The notes: generated by a model from the sequence alone, not told the origin. A stretch of 64,000 nt of DNA from Indolivaga capnocytophagoides DSM 22835 (GCF_000426485.1 NZ_KE384529.1:696422-760421); one strand, 5' to 3'; positions 18,368-28,202 are shown, counted from the first letter of the stretch. Made by a program: numbers and translations.

Positions 18368-20905
18368 TTAATTTAAAGGATTATTATTGGGGGTTTCCTC
18401 CACTTCGGGAGAATCATCTTTCATAAGAACCTTAATTTTTTGCTGGAGAAAAGATACCATCAGCAAAATAGCGCCTAAAATAACAAACGATATAATACGC
18501 CCTCCCATAGACATCTGCCATATATCTATCGCATAAAATTTCACAATAATAATTCCAAATCCGAATAAAGATATCTTCCGAAGCATCACTTCTTTCGAAC
18601 GAAGCCCCCAAATCATTAATACAAGAGCAATAACTCCCCATAAAATAGGATACCCAAACGTATGCATATCGTACAAAACGTCATGGTAATTATCCTCATT
18701 GCCTAGTAACATAATAGCAATATTGTCGGCTTCGACACTCAATGTTATCACCGAAAGAATACAGATACATGCACTCAGAAACGCGAATTTTTCAGGGAAT
18801 ATTCCCTTAATTCTTTTTGCCAGATACAGCGTGATCACAGCAGCGGCAGGCAATGACAATAAGTGCAATGAAAAATATCCAACGCAATAATATTCGCTGT
18901 TCAGCACATACACAGAATGTCTGAGCCCGGTCGACAATATAGGATAAATAAGAGTATACAGAACCAACGAAGCTAAAAGTAAACTAAATAAAGTCTTTAC
19001 CCGATAATTCTTTTTACCATATACGATGCTCAGTACAGCAACAAATACAATAGAATATGTAGCAAGAACCAAACGATTGAAATATGGCACGGGGTTATCC
19101 ACTTCGATACGTGTCGCTATCTGATAATTCAGTTCAAGAAGAGGAATCAGATAGATAAGAAGGAGACCTGCATACTTTAGCACAGAAATTATTTGCCGTG
19201 AAGAAATATGTATAGATCCGAGGAACAAAACACCATCATTTTTCGTTTCACGACTCAAAAGAAAGATATTAGAGATAACCGCACCCAGAACAACTAATCC
19301 CGTTATAAACATACGGTTCAGAATAACAGTATATAAATTTCCGTCTGGAACATATCCGTCACCTAAGTCCATAATATAAGAAAGTGACACAAGAGCGCAG
19401 ATCGTCAGAAATCCCCAAAAGAATATATTGATCCGGGACTTTTGCCATAAAAACAGCAGAACAACGGTCTCGGCTGCCCAAAACATCGTTATAGCATTTC
19501 CGTTAAGCTGTACCGGAATGGCCAGACTCGTAAAAGTCAAAACAACACCTATCAGCAAATAGATAAGATTACGGTCGAAATGACTTTTCCTATATACAAA
19601 AAACAAAATCACAGCATTGATCACAGCCAAAATAATGGTGATAATACCCTTAATCTGATAGATACCATCGAATATATAAATAAGAGCGAGGTAAAAGGCC
19701 AAATTGTTACTGAGTATTATCAGTACCTGAAAACGCGTAATTTTAGCCCCAGCCTTAGCATGTTCGAGTAGAGCCAGCAAATAAAACTGAGCAAAAAATA
19801 ATGCAGCAAATATTGTAGCTCCTTCATACTCATCTCTAAAATTAAAAGTCAGCCACGAGGTAAAGAATAACAATGTAAGAGGATATGCTACCATACAGAT
19901 GGCCTTCCATCCTTTACGGGAAGCCAAAACCAACATACCTGTATTCAGTATGAAGATATATGTAAATAATACGACATAGTTACCTTCGCCCGTACTCACC
20001 ATCATAGGAGCCGCAAATCCTCCGAGCAACGAAAATATAGCCAGTTCTTTACGATCATATAGAAGCGACAGTATAACCGAAAATATCGTAATACATACAA
20101 CCATTATAAACGCCGGTGTTTGTCCAAACAACCCGTATTCCTGAAAAGCAATCGTAACTGTGATATACAATACAGCGATACCTCCACCTACCAATATAGA
20201 AGAAAATAATTGATATTTTTCTTTCAACCGATGAGCGACACCTATTATAATAGCTCCGGTGAGGACACCGATACCGACCCGTCCTATTTCGTTAATCCAA
20301 TTTTGGTCAATGGCATATTTCACAAAAAACGCTATCCCCAGAACAAAGGTAACTATACCGATCTTGCTCAAGGTATTGGCAGACAATAGCCGTTCAACTA
20401 AACTCCGGTCATCTTGTTCCTGATTATCTTCAATAACTCGTTCTGCAGGTTGGGACAATATACGCTCAAATGGAGCTATCGACTGGCTGTTATTTGAAAA
20501 AGCAGCATAAACAGGAGTCTCTTTTTCTTCAACAGGCTGCAATATCTGCTCTTCGGCAGGAGCCTCATATTGATCATTTAAGACTATCGTTTCTAGAATC
20601 TCCGGCTTATCCATAGCTTTTGATTTCAAGATTTCGTCGGGAACCTCATCCGCTACAGGTTCGGGAACAGACACCTCGTTCTGAGACAAGATATCTGAAT
20701 GCCGGATTGATAATTGTTTTATCTCATCCCTTATTTCTTTAATATCCTCCCTCGTAGCAATCTGCTTTCGAAGATTCTCCAACGATTTTTTGATATCATA
20801 CAAATCATTATAAAAAAACTGATCTGTAGATCTTTGTATTCCTTTTATTTTCAGAGCTATAAACAATAATAGTCCGAATATAATTACTCCTAATAATATT
20901 TCCAT
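18368..20905 (-). CDS. DUF2339 multi-pass membrane protein
   Basis: A protein of 845 residues. There is an N-terminal helix (1-20), a charged coiled-coil and Glu/Pro-rich linker (~25-165), then more than 20 hydrophobic helices to ~830. It carries the DUF2339 hallmark LSKIGIVTFVLGIAFFVKY (~181-199) and AVLYITVTIAFQEYG. It shares an operon with the DUF3999 gene that follows. Function is unknown; it is an inner-membrane protein with a large number of passes. A copy of the dispersed palindrome lies 6 bases upstream of the ATG. Confidence 0.88.
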   Translation of the reverse strand: MEILLGVIIFGLLLFIALKIKGIQRSTDQFFYNDLYDIKKSLENLRKQIATREDIKEIRDEIKQLSIRHSDILSQNEVSVPEPVADEVPDEILKSKAMDKPEILETIVLNDQYEAPAEEQILQPVEEKETPVYAAFSNNSQSIAPFERILSQPAERVIEDNQEQDDRSLVERLLSANTLSKIGIVTFVLGIAFFVKYAIDQNWINEIGRVGIGVLTGAIIIGVAHRLKEKYQLFSSILVGGGIAVLYITVTIAFQEYGLFGQTPAFIMVVCITIFSVILSLLYDRKELAIFSLLGGFAAPMMVSTGEGNYVVLFTYIFILNTGMLVLASRKGWKAICMVAYPLTLLFFTSWLTFNFRDEYEGATIFAALFFAQFYLLALLEHAKAGAKITRFQVLIILSNNLAFYLALIYIFDGIYQIKGIITIILAVINAVILFFVYRKSHFDRNLIYLLIGVVLTFTSLAIPVQLNGNAITMFWAAETVVLLFLWQKSRINIFFWGFLTICALVSLSYIMDLGDGYVPDGNLYTVILNRMFITGLVVLGAVISNIFLLSRETKNDGVLFLGSIHISSRQIISVLKYAGLLLIYLIPLLELNYQIATRIEVDNPVPYFNRLVLATYSIVFVAVLSIVYGKKNYRVKTLFSLLLASLVLYTLIYPILSTGLRHSVYVLNSEYYCVGYFSLHLLSLPAAAVITLYLAKRIKGIFPEKFAFLSACICILSVITLSVEADNIAIMLLGNEDNYHDVLYDMHTFGYPILWGVIALVLMIWGLRSKEVMLRKISLFGFGIIIVKFYAIDIWQMSMGGRIISFVILGAILLMVSFLQQKIKVLMKDDSPEVEETPNNNPLN

Positions 20906-20911
20906 AATTAA

Positions 20912-20925
20912 AAGGTTTCTAACCT
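20912..20925. repeat. AAGGTC palindrome copy 2 (variant AAGGTT..AACCT)
   Basis: AAGGTTTCTAACCT followed by GTTATTACTTTAAC. Both arms change together (GGTT/AACC instead of GGTC/GACC), which supports a hairpin. It is 6 bases upstream of the DUF2339 start. Confidence 0.6.
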
Positions 20926-21005
20926 GTTATTACTTTAACAATAAAAAAGACCCTGCTTTAGGATCGCTAATATACCGATTTTTAATACTATCCGAAATAA
21001 AATAT

Positions 21006-23057
21006 TCAAACTTGACTTATATTAATCTGATAATTAAGCAAATTGAATTTCTCCACAAAAAATAATTTCGAGGTCATATAATTATAACCACTAATTGCGT
21101 TAAACAGTACATCCAGATATTCGGCATCTGCACTTTCATTGGCTGCATAAGACCAGTTTCTCGACAGATATGTATCAAACGAAACTTTTATATTCTCTGG
21201 CATTTCATTTTTGCTTAATAAATCCTCCAGCATCACTTTTATTTCTGATCTCAGTTTCTCTTCAACTCTCGACAATATACGGAAATACGAGGATAAATAC
21301 TGATGATCTATATCTCCCCTCATAAAATTTGTGGCCGATATAATCTCATTATAAATATCGACTCTCTTATTACAAATCTCACTATGCCTGAAAAATTCGG
21401 TATACCTATCCTTTAGTTCAGGTCCTTTCCCTTTTAATTTCGCCTGCTGATAAAAAGTCCTATAAATTGTAATATCATTTTCTTTTATCATCTGCCGTAC
21501 TTCTTCTTTTTTCCGCTGCAATTCTGTTATAAGATATTCTGCATCTCTCGATTTATACTTTTGTCCATCATAATTAAAGCCTCTTGTCGAAATCTCTCCA
21601 TTTAATATACAACTGAGAGTGTTTTCATCATTCTCTAACATCCGAAAGTCTCGAATAGCATCAGTTAATTCATTTCCGAAAAGAGAGGAAACCTCAACCC
21701 TATCATTTCCTGATTCAGTCAAATTAGCCGTGTCAAAATACTGAGGGGTATGATTATCATAATAGCCATTATACTCTGCAGGAAAAGCATATTGACAGGC
21801 ATTTGCTTCATACTCACTTTCAAATTCCTGCTGGCTCAATAAGTTAGCATCATCAGAAGAATAAATGACTCTGGAAAATATCTGTCGGGTAAAATCCTCA
21901 AAAATAGTTTCAACATCTGGAAATAAAACAATAGCCAACTCTTTTCTATCTTCATTTTTTGTTATGTTCAAATTTTCAAGAGCTAACATACGATCTTGAA
22001 TAGAGGGATGTGATGCCCAACGTTCTTCTATATTCAGCTTAGACAAACGATAGTGATCAACAGCCGACAAAGGAATGTAAGGCAAATCATTTTTAACGGG
22101 TATCTTGTTTCTTCGTGCCAATGAATTCAGAACATATATCTGATTTGCATATATATTCTTACAACCGATATTTCTCTGAACCCTTTCGCCATAAAAATTA
22201 TGCACTTCATTCATAGCTAACTCTGTCAAATCAAATCTGACCAATGCATCTTCTAAAGCTCTGCTTCCTGCAACATGGGCAGCGACCTCATCGGCATGAA
22301 ACTCCATTTCTCTCGACAAAGCCATAAAATGGAGATTTACGAATCCATACATTTTTTCTAATATCCATTGCACTCCCCCAATTACTGCGACTGCTATTTT
22401 GACCGAAACTGCAAAATAACCGCTGGCATTCGCCCACCGCTGTATCATCAGATTGAAAGAATCATTATCATACAGCATGTTGTAAATGATCTGATTGACA
22501 TAATAAACATAACTACCAACACTCATCGAACGCTGCGAAAAATGACCGAATTCATGAGCTAATATCGCTTTCAGCTCCTGTACAGTAAGGGCATTTACAA
22601 GCCCTATTCCGATATGAAGATTTTTTCGTACGGGAAGAAACAAACTCCAAAAACCCGAATCGTAAAATACACTTGCATTCACTTCTTCCGACAAATATAC
22701 TTTCTTTGGGAAGTTTGTCCCGGTCTCTCTTATAATTCCATCAATCAGCGAAAATAAAGCCGGATAATTTTTAAGATCAATTTCCTTTAAATTGCTAAGA
22801 TCTGTCTTATGTCTCTTAAAAAAATATTTGAACAGAAATGCTAAAATAAAAAAGCTCAGACTAATTAACATCAATCCCAGTATAATAGATATAAAGTTAT
22901 GAAACACCAAGATCAACAAACCACCTCCAATTACACATGCGACAGTCAGTGATACAGCAAGTAATATAAGCAGTATGTAAACCAAAATAAAAGCGATTAC
23001 TGCCACAATGGCGTTAAATGCCATCTTTTTGAAACGAGTGGATTGTGTTATTTCCAT
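21006..23057 (-). CDS. M48 family zinc metallopeptidase, membrane-bound
   Basis: I chose the ATG at 23057 (MEITQSTRFKKMAF); the upstream extension is Cys/Lys-rich and unlikely. A protein of 683 residues. Two N-terminal membrane helices (~13-37, ~45-75) are followed by a cytoplasmic or periplasmic peptidase domain with HEFGH (~166-170) as the zinc and catalytic motif and EMEFHADEVAAHVAG carrying the third ligand. A long C-terminal region (~330-680) is charged and helical with no recognised domain. M48 members such as HtpX degrade or process membrane proteins; the long C-terminal extension marks a Bacteroidota-type subgroup. Confidence 0.88.
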   Translation of the reverse strand: MEITQSTRFKKMAFNAIVAVIAFILVYILLILLAVSLTVACVIGGGLLILVFHNFISIILGLMLISLSFFILAFLFKYFFKRHKTDLSNLKEIDLKNYPALFSLIDGIIRETGTNFPKKVYLSEEVNASVFYDSGFWSLFLPVRKNLHIGIGLVNALTVQELKAILAHEFGHFSQRSMSVGSYVYYVNQIIYNMLYDNDSFNLMIQRWANASGYFAVSVKIAVAVIGGVQWILEKMYGFVNLHFMALSREMEFHADEVAAHVAGSRALEDALVRFDLTELAMNEVHNFYGERVQRNIGCKNIYANQIYVLNSLARRNKIPVKNDLPYIPLSAVDHYRLSKLNIEERWASHPSIQDRMLALENLNITKNEDRKELAIVLFPDVETIFEDFTRQIFSRVIYSSDDANLLSQQEFESEYEANACQYAFPAEYNGYYDNHTPQYFDTANLTESGNDRVEVSSLFGNELTDAIRDFRMLENDENTLSCILNGEISTRGFNYDGQKYKSRDAEYLITELQRKKEEVRQMIKENDITIYRTFYQQAKLKGKGPELKDRYTEFFRHSEICNKRVDIYNEIISATNFMRGDIDHQYLSSYFRILSRVEEKLRSEIKVMLEDLLSKNEMPENIKVSFDTYLSRNWSYAANESADAEYLDVLFNAISGYNYMTSKLFFVEKFNLLNYQINISQV

Positions 23058-23167
23058 AGTGTTAATTTTATCTGTTTTTAGAAAAACAAGTAGTTCGTAA
23101 TCTATTAAAAAAATAGATAACCTTTTGTTGCACTTACAGTTGCAAGTTAACAAAAAGATCTGAAACC

Positions 23168-23656
23168 TTAATAAGATTTTAATTCATCATTGAGCTGAAA
23201 TATTGGTTTACCGATGATCGGATGCACAATTTCAGAAGCAATATCCGATAATGGCTGAAGGACAAACTTTCGTTCATGCAGATGCTTATGCGGTATAATC
23301 AGATGGGGAAGTTCTACAATCGAACTGTCATACAACAAAATATCTATATCTATACACCGATCCGAATACACCTCATTGACAGATTTGCTCCGCCTGCCCA
23401 ATTCCCGTTCTATAAGCTGCGTACACTCGAGGACTTCTTCAGCCGAAAGTTTGGTTTTTACCAGACAAGCAGCATTTACAAAAGTATTATCAGACTCAAA
23501 CCCTTCCGGCAAGGTTTCATACAGAGGAGACAATGCCTCAACATGCCCTATCCTTATCTGAATATTCCTGACCGCAGACATCAACAATTCGACCTTATCA
23601 CCCAGATTAGAACCTAAGCCCAGATATACATCATGCAGAGTTTCCGATTTATTCAT
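23168..23656 (-). CDS. folK: 2-amino-4-hydroxy-6-hydroxymethyldihydropteridine pyrophosphokinase
   Basis: A protein of 162 residues, the usual FolK size. Motifs are YLGLGSNLGDK (~11-21), LSPLYETLPEGF, FVNAACLVKT, LGRRSKSVNEVYSDR.IDIDILLYD with the magnesium-binding Asp pair, and LIIPHKHLHERKFVLQPL. It transfers pyrophosphate from ATP to 6-hydroxymethyl-7,8-dihydropterin in folate synthesis. ELGRRSKS is a normal variant of the ELGR..R loop. The gene stands alone. Confidence 0.96.
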   Translation of the reverse strand: MNKSETLHDVYLGLGSNLGDKVELLMSAVRNIQIRIGHVEALSPLYETLPEGFESDNTFVNAACLVKTKLSAEEVLECTQLIERELGRRSKSVNEVYSDRCIDIDILLYDSSIVELPHLIIPHKHLHERKFVLQPLSDIASEIVHPIIGKPIFQLNDELKSY

Positions 23657-24047
23657 AAATAGTAGAGTCTGTTTAAATTTTATAGCAATATCTTATCTTT
23701 GGAAGACAAATATAAAGCCTAATTCAGAATCCACTCTACTTTACAGTTAATCTTTTGCCATCATGTGTAACCTTTACTGTAAATTTTCGGTAGAATATTT
23801 CAAAATCTTTATTTTTGTTATTTTATGTCAAGATATTATTATTAATAAAGACAAGTTGACTTATTTTTACAGCTAAAGTCTGTACCTTCGGGGGGCTTTA
23901 TCAGAGAATAAGAAGCCGATAGAATTGGATGACATATTATATTGATCCGGCTATCTGCTATAACAATACTTATAAAAGCAACAATTAACAATCGCCGAAA
24001 CGAAGGCGAGGAAAATAAGTCAGAGTTCTTAAACATTACACCTTGCA
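23657..24047 (+). promoter_or_regulatory. Long leader of the threonine aldolase gene
   Basis: About 390 bases. TATTTTTG (23810-23817) matches TAnnTTTG and would give a leader of ~220 bases. It contains hairpins: GTCAA...TTGAC (around 23827-23861), GATAG...CTATC enclosing GGAT...GATCC (around 23912-23955), and TCGCC 23992-23996 with GGCGA 24005-24009 about 40 bases before the start. It does not match a riboswitch class that I know. Confidence 0.4.
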
Positions 24048-25082
24048 ATGATTATACATAGTTTTACTAATGATTACAGCGAAGGATGTCATCCGGCTAT
24101 ACTGGAAGCCTTAACGCGTTCCAATATGGAACAGCAGGCCGGATATGGTGATGACGAATACTCGAAAAGAGCCGAACAGCATTTACGCAATCTTACCGAA
24201 AAACCCGATGCCGATATATATCTGGTTTCCGGTGGTACTATTGCAAACTTACTGGTTTTGTCTTCAATCCTTAAACCATTCGAATCCGTGATAGCTGCGG
24301 ATACAGGACATATCAACACCCACGAAGCAGGAGCAATAGAAGCTACAGGACATAAAGTAGAGATTGTTTCGTCTCCGGATGGTAAACTTTGTCCGGACGA
24401 TATCCAACCACTGCTCGAAAAATTTCCTGAATATCATACAGTACGCCCACGTGTGGTTTATATCTCTAACTCTACGGAAATAGGGACTATATACACAAAA
24501 ATGGAGTTGATAGAATTGTCTGAATTCTGCCGTACCAATGATCTTTATCTTTTTATGGACGGAGCTCGTTTGGCATCTGCCCTTACTGCTTCATCGAACG
24601 AACTTACACTAAAAGACATAGCCTGCCTCACCGATGTTTTTTACTTGGGAGGAACCAAAAGCGGAGCTCTTTTCGGAGAAGCCATTGTAATTACCAACGA
24701 TAATCTGAAAAAAGATTTCAAATACCATCAAAAGCAACGCGGCGCAATGCTTGCCAAAGGACGTACCTTAGGTATACAATTCGACACCTTGTTAAAAGAT
24801 GGTTTGATATTCGATCTGTCACGGCATGCAAACAATATGGCAGCCAAAATTACAAAGGCTCTGAAAAAAATGGATCATCACAATTTTCTGACCGATTCGG
24901 ATACCAATCAGATATTTCCGGTACTACCATTGAGAACCATCGAAGAATTGGAAAAACGATACGATTTCTACATATGGGAGCATATAAACAGTGAAGAAGC
25001 CGCTATACGCATGGTTACATCGTGGGCTACTCCCGAAGTCAAAGTAGACGCTTTCATTGCCGACTTAGAACGCTGGCTGTAA
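24048..25082 (+). CDS. ltaE: Low-specificity L-threonine aldolase
   Basis: A protein of 344 residues of the beta-eliminating lyase/threonine aldolase PLP family. Blocks seen are YGDDEYSKRAEQHLR (~38-52), LVSGGTIANLLVLSS, TGHINTHEAGAIEATGHK, LYLFMDGARLASAL with the PLP-pairing Asp, and FYLGGTKSGALFGEA with the Schiff-base Lys (~204). It cleaves threonine or allo-threonine to glycine and acetaldehyde. The family normally has ~340 residues. Monocistronic, with a terminator. Confidence 0.93.
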   Translation: MIIHSFTNDYSEGCHPAILEALTRSNMEQQAGYGDDEYSKRAEQHLRNLTEKPDADIYLVSGGTIANLLVLSSILKPFESVIAADTGHINTHEAGAIEATGHKVEIVSSPDGKLCPDDIQPLLEKFPEYHTVRPRVVYISNSTEIGTIYTKMELIELSEFCRTNDLYLFMDGARLASALTASSNELTLKDIACLTDVFYLGGTKSGALFGEAIVITNDNLKKDFKYHQKQRGAMLAKGRTLGIQFDTLLKDGLIFDLSRHANNMAAKITKALKKMDHHNFLTDSDTNQIFPVLPLRTIEELEKRYDFYIWEHINSEEAAIRMVTSWATPEVKVDAFIADLERWL

Positions 25083-25102
25083 AACCATCATAACCGAAAT
25101 AA

Positions 25103-25143
25103 AAATAAGCCGTGGTTCAATTCAAATGATCTACGGCTTATTT
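25103..25143. terminator. Terminator between ltaE and the AAA ATPase gene
   Basis: AATAAGCCGTGG pairs with CTACGGCTTATT, followed by TTTTA. It is between convergent genes. Confidence 0.75.
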
Positions 25144-25147
25144 TTAT

Positions 25148-25711
25148 TTAAAGGATGGAAGTTCCATATCTGCATATCTGCTCCAATACAAAATCAGCCC
25201 TCTCAGATACAGGTAAGCAAGGGACCTCTTTTACGGTATATCCACAATCAGTGTAGCTGCGTTTCATGACTTTATCTGTTTCTACAGCAGTAACAAAACT
25301 CTGTTTTCGCTCATTATCTGTCTCATATATATCTTTCCAGGGAGGCAGAATAAATACCAAGGGGTTATATCGGTATGCACCGACAGCCTTTATAAGGGCT
25401 TCATTGATCCTAAAATTCATCAACTGCTCATATCCGTATGTATCAGGGATACCCCGATCGAAGAAGTAAAGCTCGTTACAGTCAATCCTCTCTGTAAAAT
25501 CTCGAACCGAATAAGAGAGCATCAACTCCGAATATTTCTTGCTATCGAGCCAAGGCAAAGCATTTCCATTACATCTTAACTGATCTTTTATTATCTCGCG
25601 GGCAACCTCTGCAACACACAGATACCCCCTACCCTTCAATTCTTCAATTAAAGTCGTTTTTCCTACACCGGGACCTCCGGTTAGAATATAAAAATTATCT
25701 TTCATTTTCAT
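25148..25711 (-). CDS. AAA family ATPase/NTPase (AAA_28 type)
   Basis: A protein of 187 residues. Walker A is GGPGVGKTT (~12-20). AEVAREIIKDQL and LYFFDRGIPDTYGYE (Walker B-like with FDRG) are characteristic of the AAA_28 group of small P-loop NTPases, followed by FILPPWKDIYETDNERKQSF. The role is unknown; relatives resemble nucleotide or nicotinamide-riboside kinases. ATG at 25711 or 25705. A palindrome copy starts 16 bases upstream. Confidence 0.82.
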   Translation of the reverse strand: MKMKDNFYILTGGPGVGKTTLIEELKGRGYLCVAEVAREIIKDQLRCNGNALPWLDSKKYSELMLSYSVRDFTERIDCNELYFFDRGIPDTYGYEQLMNFRINEALIKAVGAYRYNPLVFILPPWKDIYETDNERKQSFVTAVETDKVMKRSYTDCGYTVKEVPCLPVSERADFVLEQICRYGTSIL

Positions 25712-25726
25712 ACTTCCATCATTTAT

Positions 25727-25740
25727 AAGGCCGCAGACCT
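25727..25740. repeat. AAGGTC palindrome copy 3
   Basis: AAGGCCGCAGACCT followed by ATTTATTGACTCTGTAAAC. Upstream of the AAA ATPase gene. Confidence 0.6.
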
Positions 25741-25901
25741 ATTTATTGACTCTGTAAACATAAATGCTCTCGTACGTAAGGATTATTTGTGTCGGGAAAA
25801 ATCAACACTTGGGGAAGTAATCAGAATAAAGAGAAGAAAAAAAATGGAGTCTTATAAAAGGAAGACTCCAAATATATATATAATAAATATATGATGTAAC
25901 A

Positions 25902-26591
25902 TCATTTCAGATAAGGCAGTATCTCTGTTATTTTATCAATACGTATTAGATTAGGGCTTATAATCTTCTTATCTGTAGTTTCGTGTGCCCATGTTGTATG
26001 AAAAGGCACATAAGCGGCATAAGCCCCTAACTCGATGACCGGAACAATATCAGACTTCATTGAATTGCCTATCATCAAAAAATTTTCAGGTCTGCAATCT
26101 AACTGTCTCAATAATTTTCGATAATCATCGGACTGTTTATCACTGACAATTTCCACATGATGGAAGTAATGTTCAAGAGACGACCTTCTGAGCTTTCGCT
26201 CCTGATCGAGCAAATCTCCTTTTGTAACGACCACCAGCTTATAACGTCCACTCAATTTCGAAAGTACATCCTGTACACCGTCTAATAACTCAACTGGCTT
26301 TTGCATAATTCCTTTACCAAGTTGTACTATCTCAAACAAAGCATCCTGAGAAATCTTATTCTCTGATATGCTGAGTGCAGCTTCTACCATCGACAGGGTA
26401 AATGCTTTTACACCAAAGCCAAGCAAATCCATATTACGGATCTCCACTTTCAGTAATTCTTCGGCAACCGATTCGTAAGGAATATACTCCGACAATAATT
26501 CCCTAAAACGAAACTCAGCTTCGTCAAAGTAAGATTGGTTTACCCATAGTGTATCATCGGCATCAAAACCTATTATTCGAATATCATTCAT
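25902..26591 (-). CDS. HAD superfamily hydrolase
   Basis: A protein of 229 residues. Motif I is FDADDTLW (~9-16; nucleophile Asp and second Asp). Motif II is VVTKGD, with Thr/Lys around 122-124. Motif III/IV is FLMIGNSMKSDIVPVIELGA. A helical cap lies between ~20 and 95. It belongs to the phosphoglycolate-phosphatase-like group that acts on small phosphorylated metabolites in the cytoplasm. The substrate is unknown. Confidence 0.88.
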   Translation of the reverse strand: MNDIRIIGFDADDTLWVNQSYFDEAEFRFRELLSEYIPYESVAEELLKVEIRNMDLLGFGVKAFTLSMVEAALSISENKISQDALFEIVQLGKGIMQKPVELLDGVQDVLSKLSGRYKLVVVTKGDLLDQERKLRRSSLEHYFHHVEIVSDKQSDDYRKLLRQLDCRPENFLMIGNSMKSDIVPVIELGAYAAYVPFHTTWAHETTDKKIISPNLIRIDKITEILPYLK

Positions 26592-26597
26592 AATGAA

Positions 26598-26611
26598 GAA
26601 ATCTCAGACCT
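26598..26611. repeat. AAGGTC palindrome copy 4 (full-length element)
   Basis: Degenerate first hairpin (AAATCTCAGACCT) followed by TATCTATCTG and a second hairpin CTTTG...CAAAG with GTAAGTAAAACAGA between, then CCTGTTATA. This is one of the most complete copies (26598-26655), 7 bases upstream of the HAD hydrolase gene. Confidence 0.6.
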
Positions 26612-26679
26612 ATCTATCTGCTTTGGTAAGTAAAACAGACAAAGCCTGTTATACTAATCAAACATCTTATCTGTTTAGA

Positions 26680-27402
26680 TTACAATACTCTGACAGAGCC
26701 TGCTCCTTTTATTTTTTGTTTAGTAATTTGGGGATTTCCTTTATATGCAATTTCGCCCTTTCCTTTTATTTCAATGCTCAGCTTTTCCAGCGCATTAACC
26801 TCCATATTGCCACTGCCTTTGAGATTACATTCCAATTCATCGACAGCTAGCCCCGAAGCTTTAATATCCCCCGTACCTGACAGTTCGAACTTAGCCTTGT
26901 GGCATTGGCCAGCAAGATTCAGTTCATTTGCTCCCTGCAATTTAAATTCGGACTTTTCATAAATCAGGTTCTCGGCATTGAGGTCTCCGACTCCCTTCAT
27001 TTCTATTTTTAGGTCACTGCCCGCAATAGAACCTTTTAGAGTAACATTGGATGCCCCCTTGCTTTCTATGTATTTTAAACTGGGAGAATTAGTATACACG
27101 ACAAAACGGCTGGGATTTATACTTTCTCTTGCTTTAATATTCAAACTGCGCCCCTTGGTTTTAATATCCACCAGAGGAATAATATTATCATCCGCTTCTA
27201 CTCGAAGGTAAGCAGCCTCATCGGGCTTGGCCTCGTATATTACATCAAAAGCTCCTTCGACACGTATTTCACTATAAATATCGACTGGTATTTCATGAGC
27301 AATTACATTACCGTCTCCCTCAACAGCCTTTCCTTTGCATGAAGCCAAAGCCAAAACAGCAAAGCAACAGCTGTAAACAATAGTCCGAATAGTTGTTTTC
27401 AT
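26680..27402 (-). CDS. GIN domain (DUF2807) lipoprotein
   Basis: A protein of 240 residues. The lipoprotein signal has Cys at ~22 (CCFAVLALASCKG). The rest is one head-GIN domain, a right-handed beta-helix-like array with many short G-rich beta strands (VEGAFDVIYEAKPDEAAYLR, LKGSGNMEVNALEKLSIEIKG, IKGAGSVRVL at the end). Such proteins are common in Bacteroidota envelopes and are of unknown function; a structural or adhesin-like role is usually suggested. Confidence 0.87.
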   Translation of the reverse strand: MKTTIRTIVYSCCFAVLALASCKGKAVEGDGNVIAHEIPVDIYSEIRVEGAFDVIYEAKPDEAAYLRVEADDNIIPLVDIKTKGRSLNIKARESINPSRFVVYTNSPSLKYIESKGASNVTLKGSIAGSDLKIEMKGVGDLNAENLIYEKSEFKLQGANELNLAGQCHKAKFELSGTGDIKASGLAVDELECNLKGSGNMEVNALEKLSIEIKGKGEIAYKGNPQITKQKIKGAGSVRVL

Positions 27403-27443
27403 AATATAATATGTTTAATTTTCAGGTAAATGAATTGAACAAA

Positions 27444-27458
27444 AAGGTCTGCGACCTT
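27444..27458. repeat. AAGGTC palindrome copy 5
   Basis: AAGGTCTGCGACCTT. It overlaps the last bases of the histidine-phosphatase gene and lies 42 bases upstream of the GIN gene. Confidence 0.6.
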
Positions 27459-28173
27459 ATTGCTCAACACCGGCCAATTCTTTGCCCTTGTTTACATAGC
27501 TCATATCCCCCATGGTGTGAACAGTAAATTTACCTGCAGTATATGTTACTTTACAAACAGCGGCATTATCTAAAGCACCTTTCAACAAGTCTTTTCCTCC
27601 CAAATTATGCAATAAACAAATAATACTCATACCATGAGCAATTACAAGTATTGTTTTATCCTGTCCGTCAGCAGATTCTTTTGCAGCAATCTCCTTCAGG
27701 GCAGACTGTGCACGTTCTTCAACCTGAGCGAAACTTTCAGCAATGCCCATCCTGTCAAGTTTGTTTATCGCATCCAGAGTATCACTATGTGATGCTTTGC
27801 CAGAAAATATATCGTTATACATATCTTCGAGACGGGTATAGTGCATGTACAAAGCGGCATCTCCCCACATACGGTGATTAAATCCGGCTTCGTAACTACC
27901 AAAACAAGCTTCTCTGAATCCAAACATCTCTGTCACAAGCAAATCGGGTTGTCCTTTTGCCTTCAATACCGTTTGTGCAGTCTGGCGTGTGCGGCGTAGA
28001 TCACTGCAATATGCAGCATCGAATGATATATCTTTGAATCCTTTACCGAGATACTCAGCAACTTTAATACCTTCGTCAGTAAGTGGCGAATCGCACCATC
28101 CCTGAACTTTATCTAATGTATTCATCAATGTTTTGCCATGGCGGGCAATATAAAAAACAAGAGTAGAAGCCAT
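27457..28173 (-). CDS. Histidine phosphatase family protein
   Basis: A protein of 238 residues. ARHGKTLMN (~9-17) carries the catalytic RHG. GWCDSPLTDEGI and CSDLRRTRQTAQTVL follow the phosphoglycerate-mutase-like pattern, and VIAHGMSI holds the second catalytic His. It is a cytoplasmic phosphatase or mutase-like enzyme. The MWGDAALYMHYTRLEDMYND insert region is longer than in PhoE-type enzymes. The substrate is unknown. Confidence 0.88.
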   Translation of the reverse strand: MASTLVFYIARHGKTLMNTLDKVQGWCDSPLTDEGIKVAEYLGKGFKDISFDAAYCSDLRRTRQTAQTVLKAKGQPDLLVTEMFGFREACFGSYEAGFNHRMWGDAALYMHYTRLEDMYNDIFSGKASHSDTLDAINKLDRMGIAESFAQVEERAQSALKEIAAKESADGQDKTILVIAHGMSIICLLHNLGGKDLLKGALDNAAVCKVTYTAGKFTVHTMGDMSYVNKGKELAGVEQ

Positions 28174-28188
28174 AAATTTTATTATCTT

Positions 28189-28202
28189 AAGGTCTCAGAC
28201 CT
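28189..28202. repeat. AAGGTC palindrome copy 6
   Basis: AAGGTCTCAGACCT followed by ATTTATTACCTGTGTAAG. The arms AGGTCT/AGACCT are perfect. 16 bases upstream of the histidine-phosphatase gene. Confidence 0.65.

Noticed and set aside
23842-24048. 68-codon minus-strand gene in front of ltaE
   Set aside because: It overlaps the start of ltaE and its structured leader, with no promoter or family match. The composition looks like chance.
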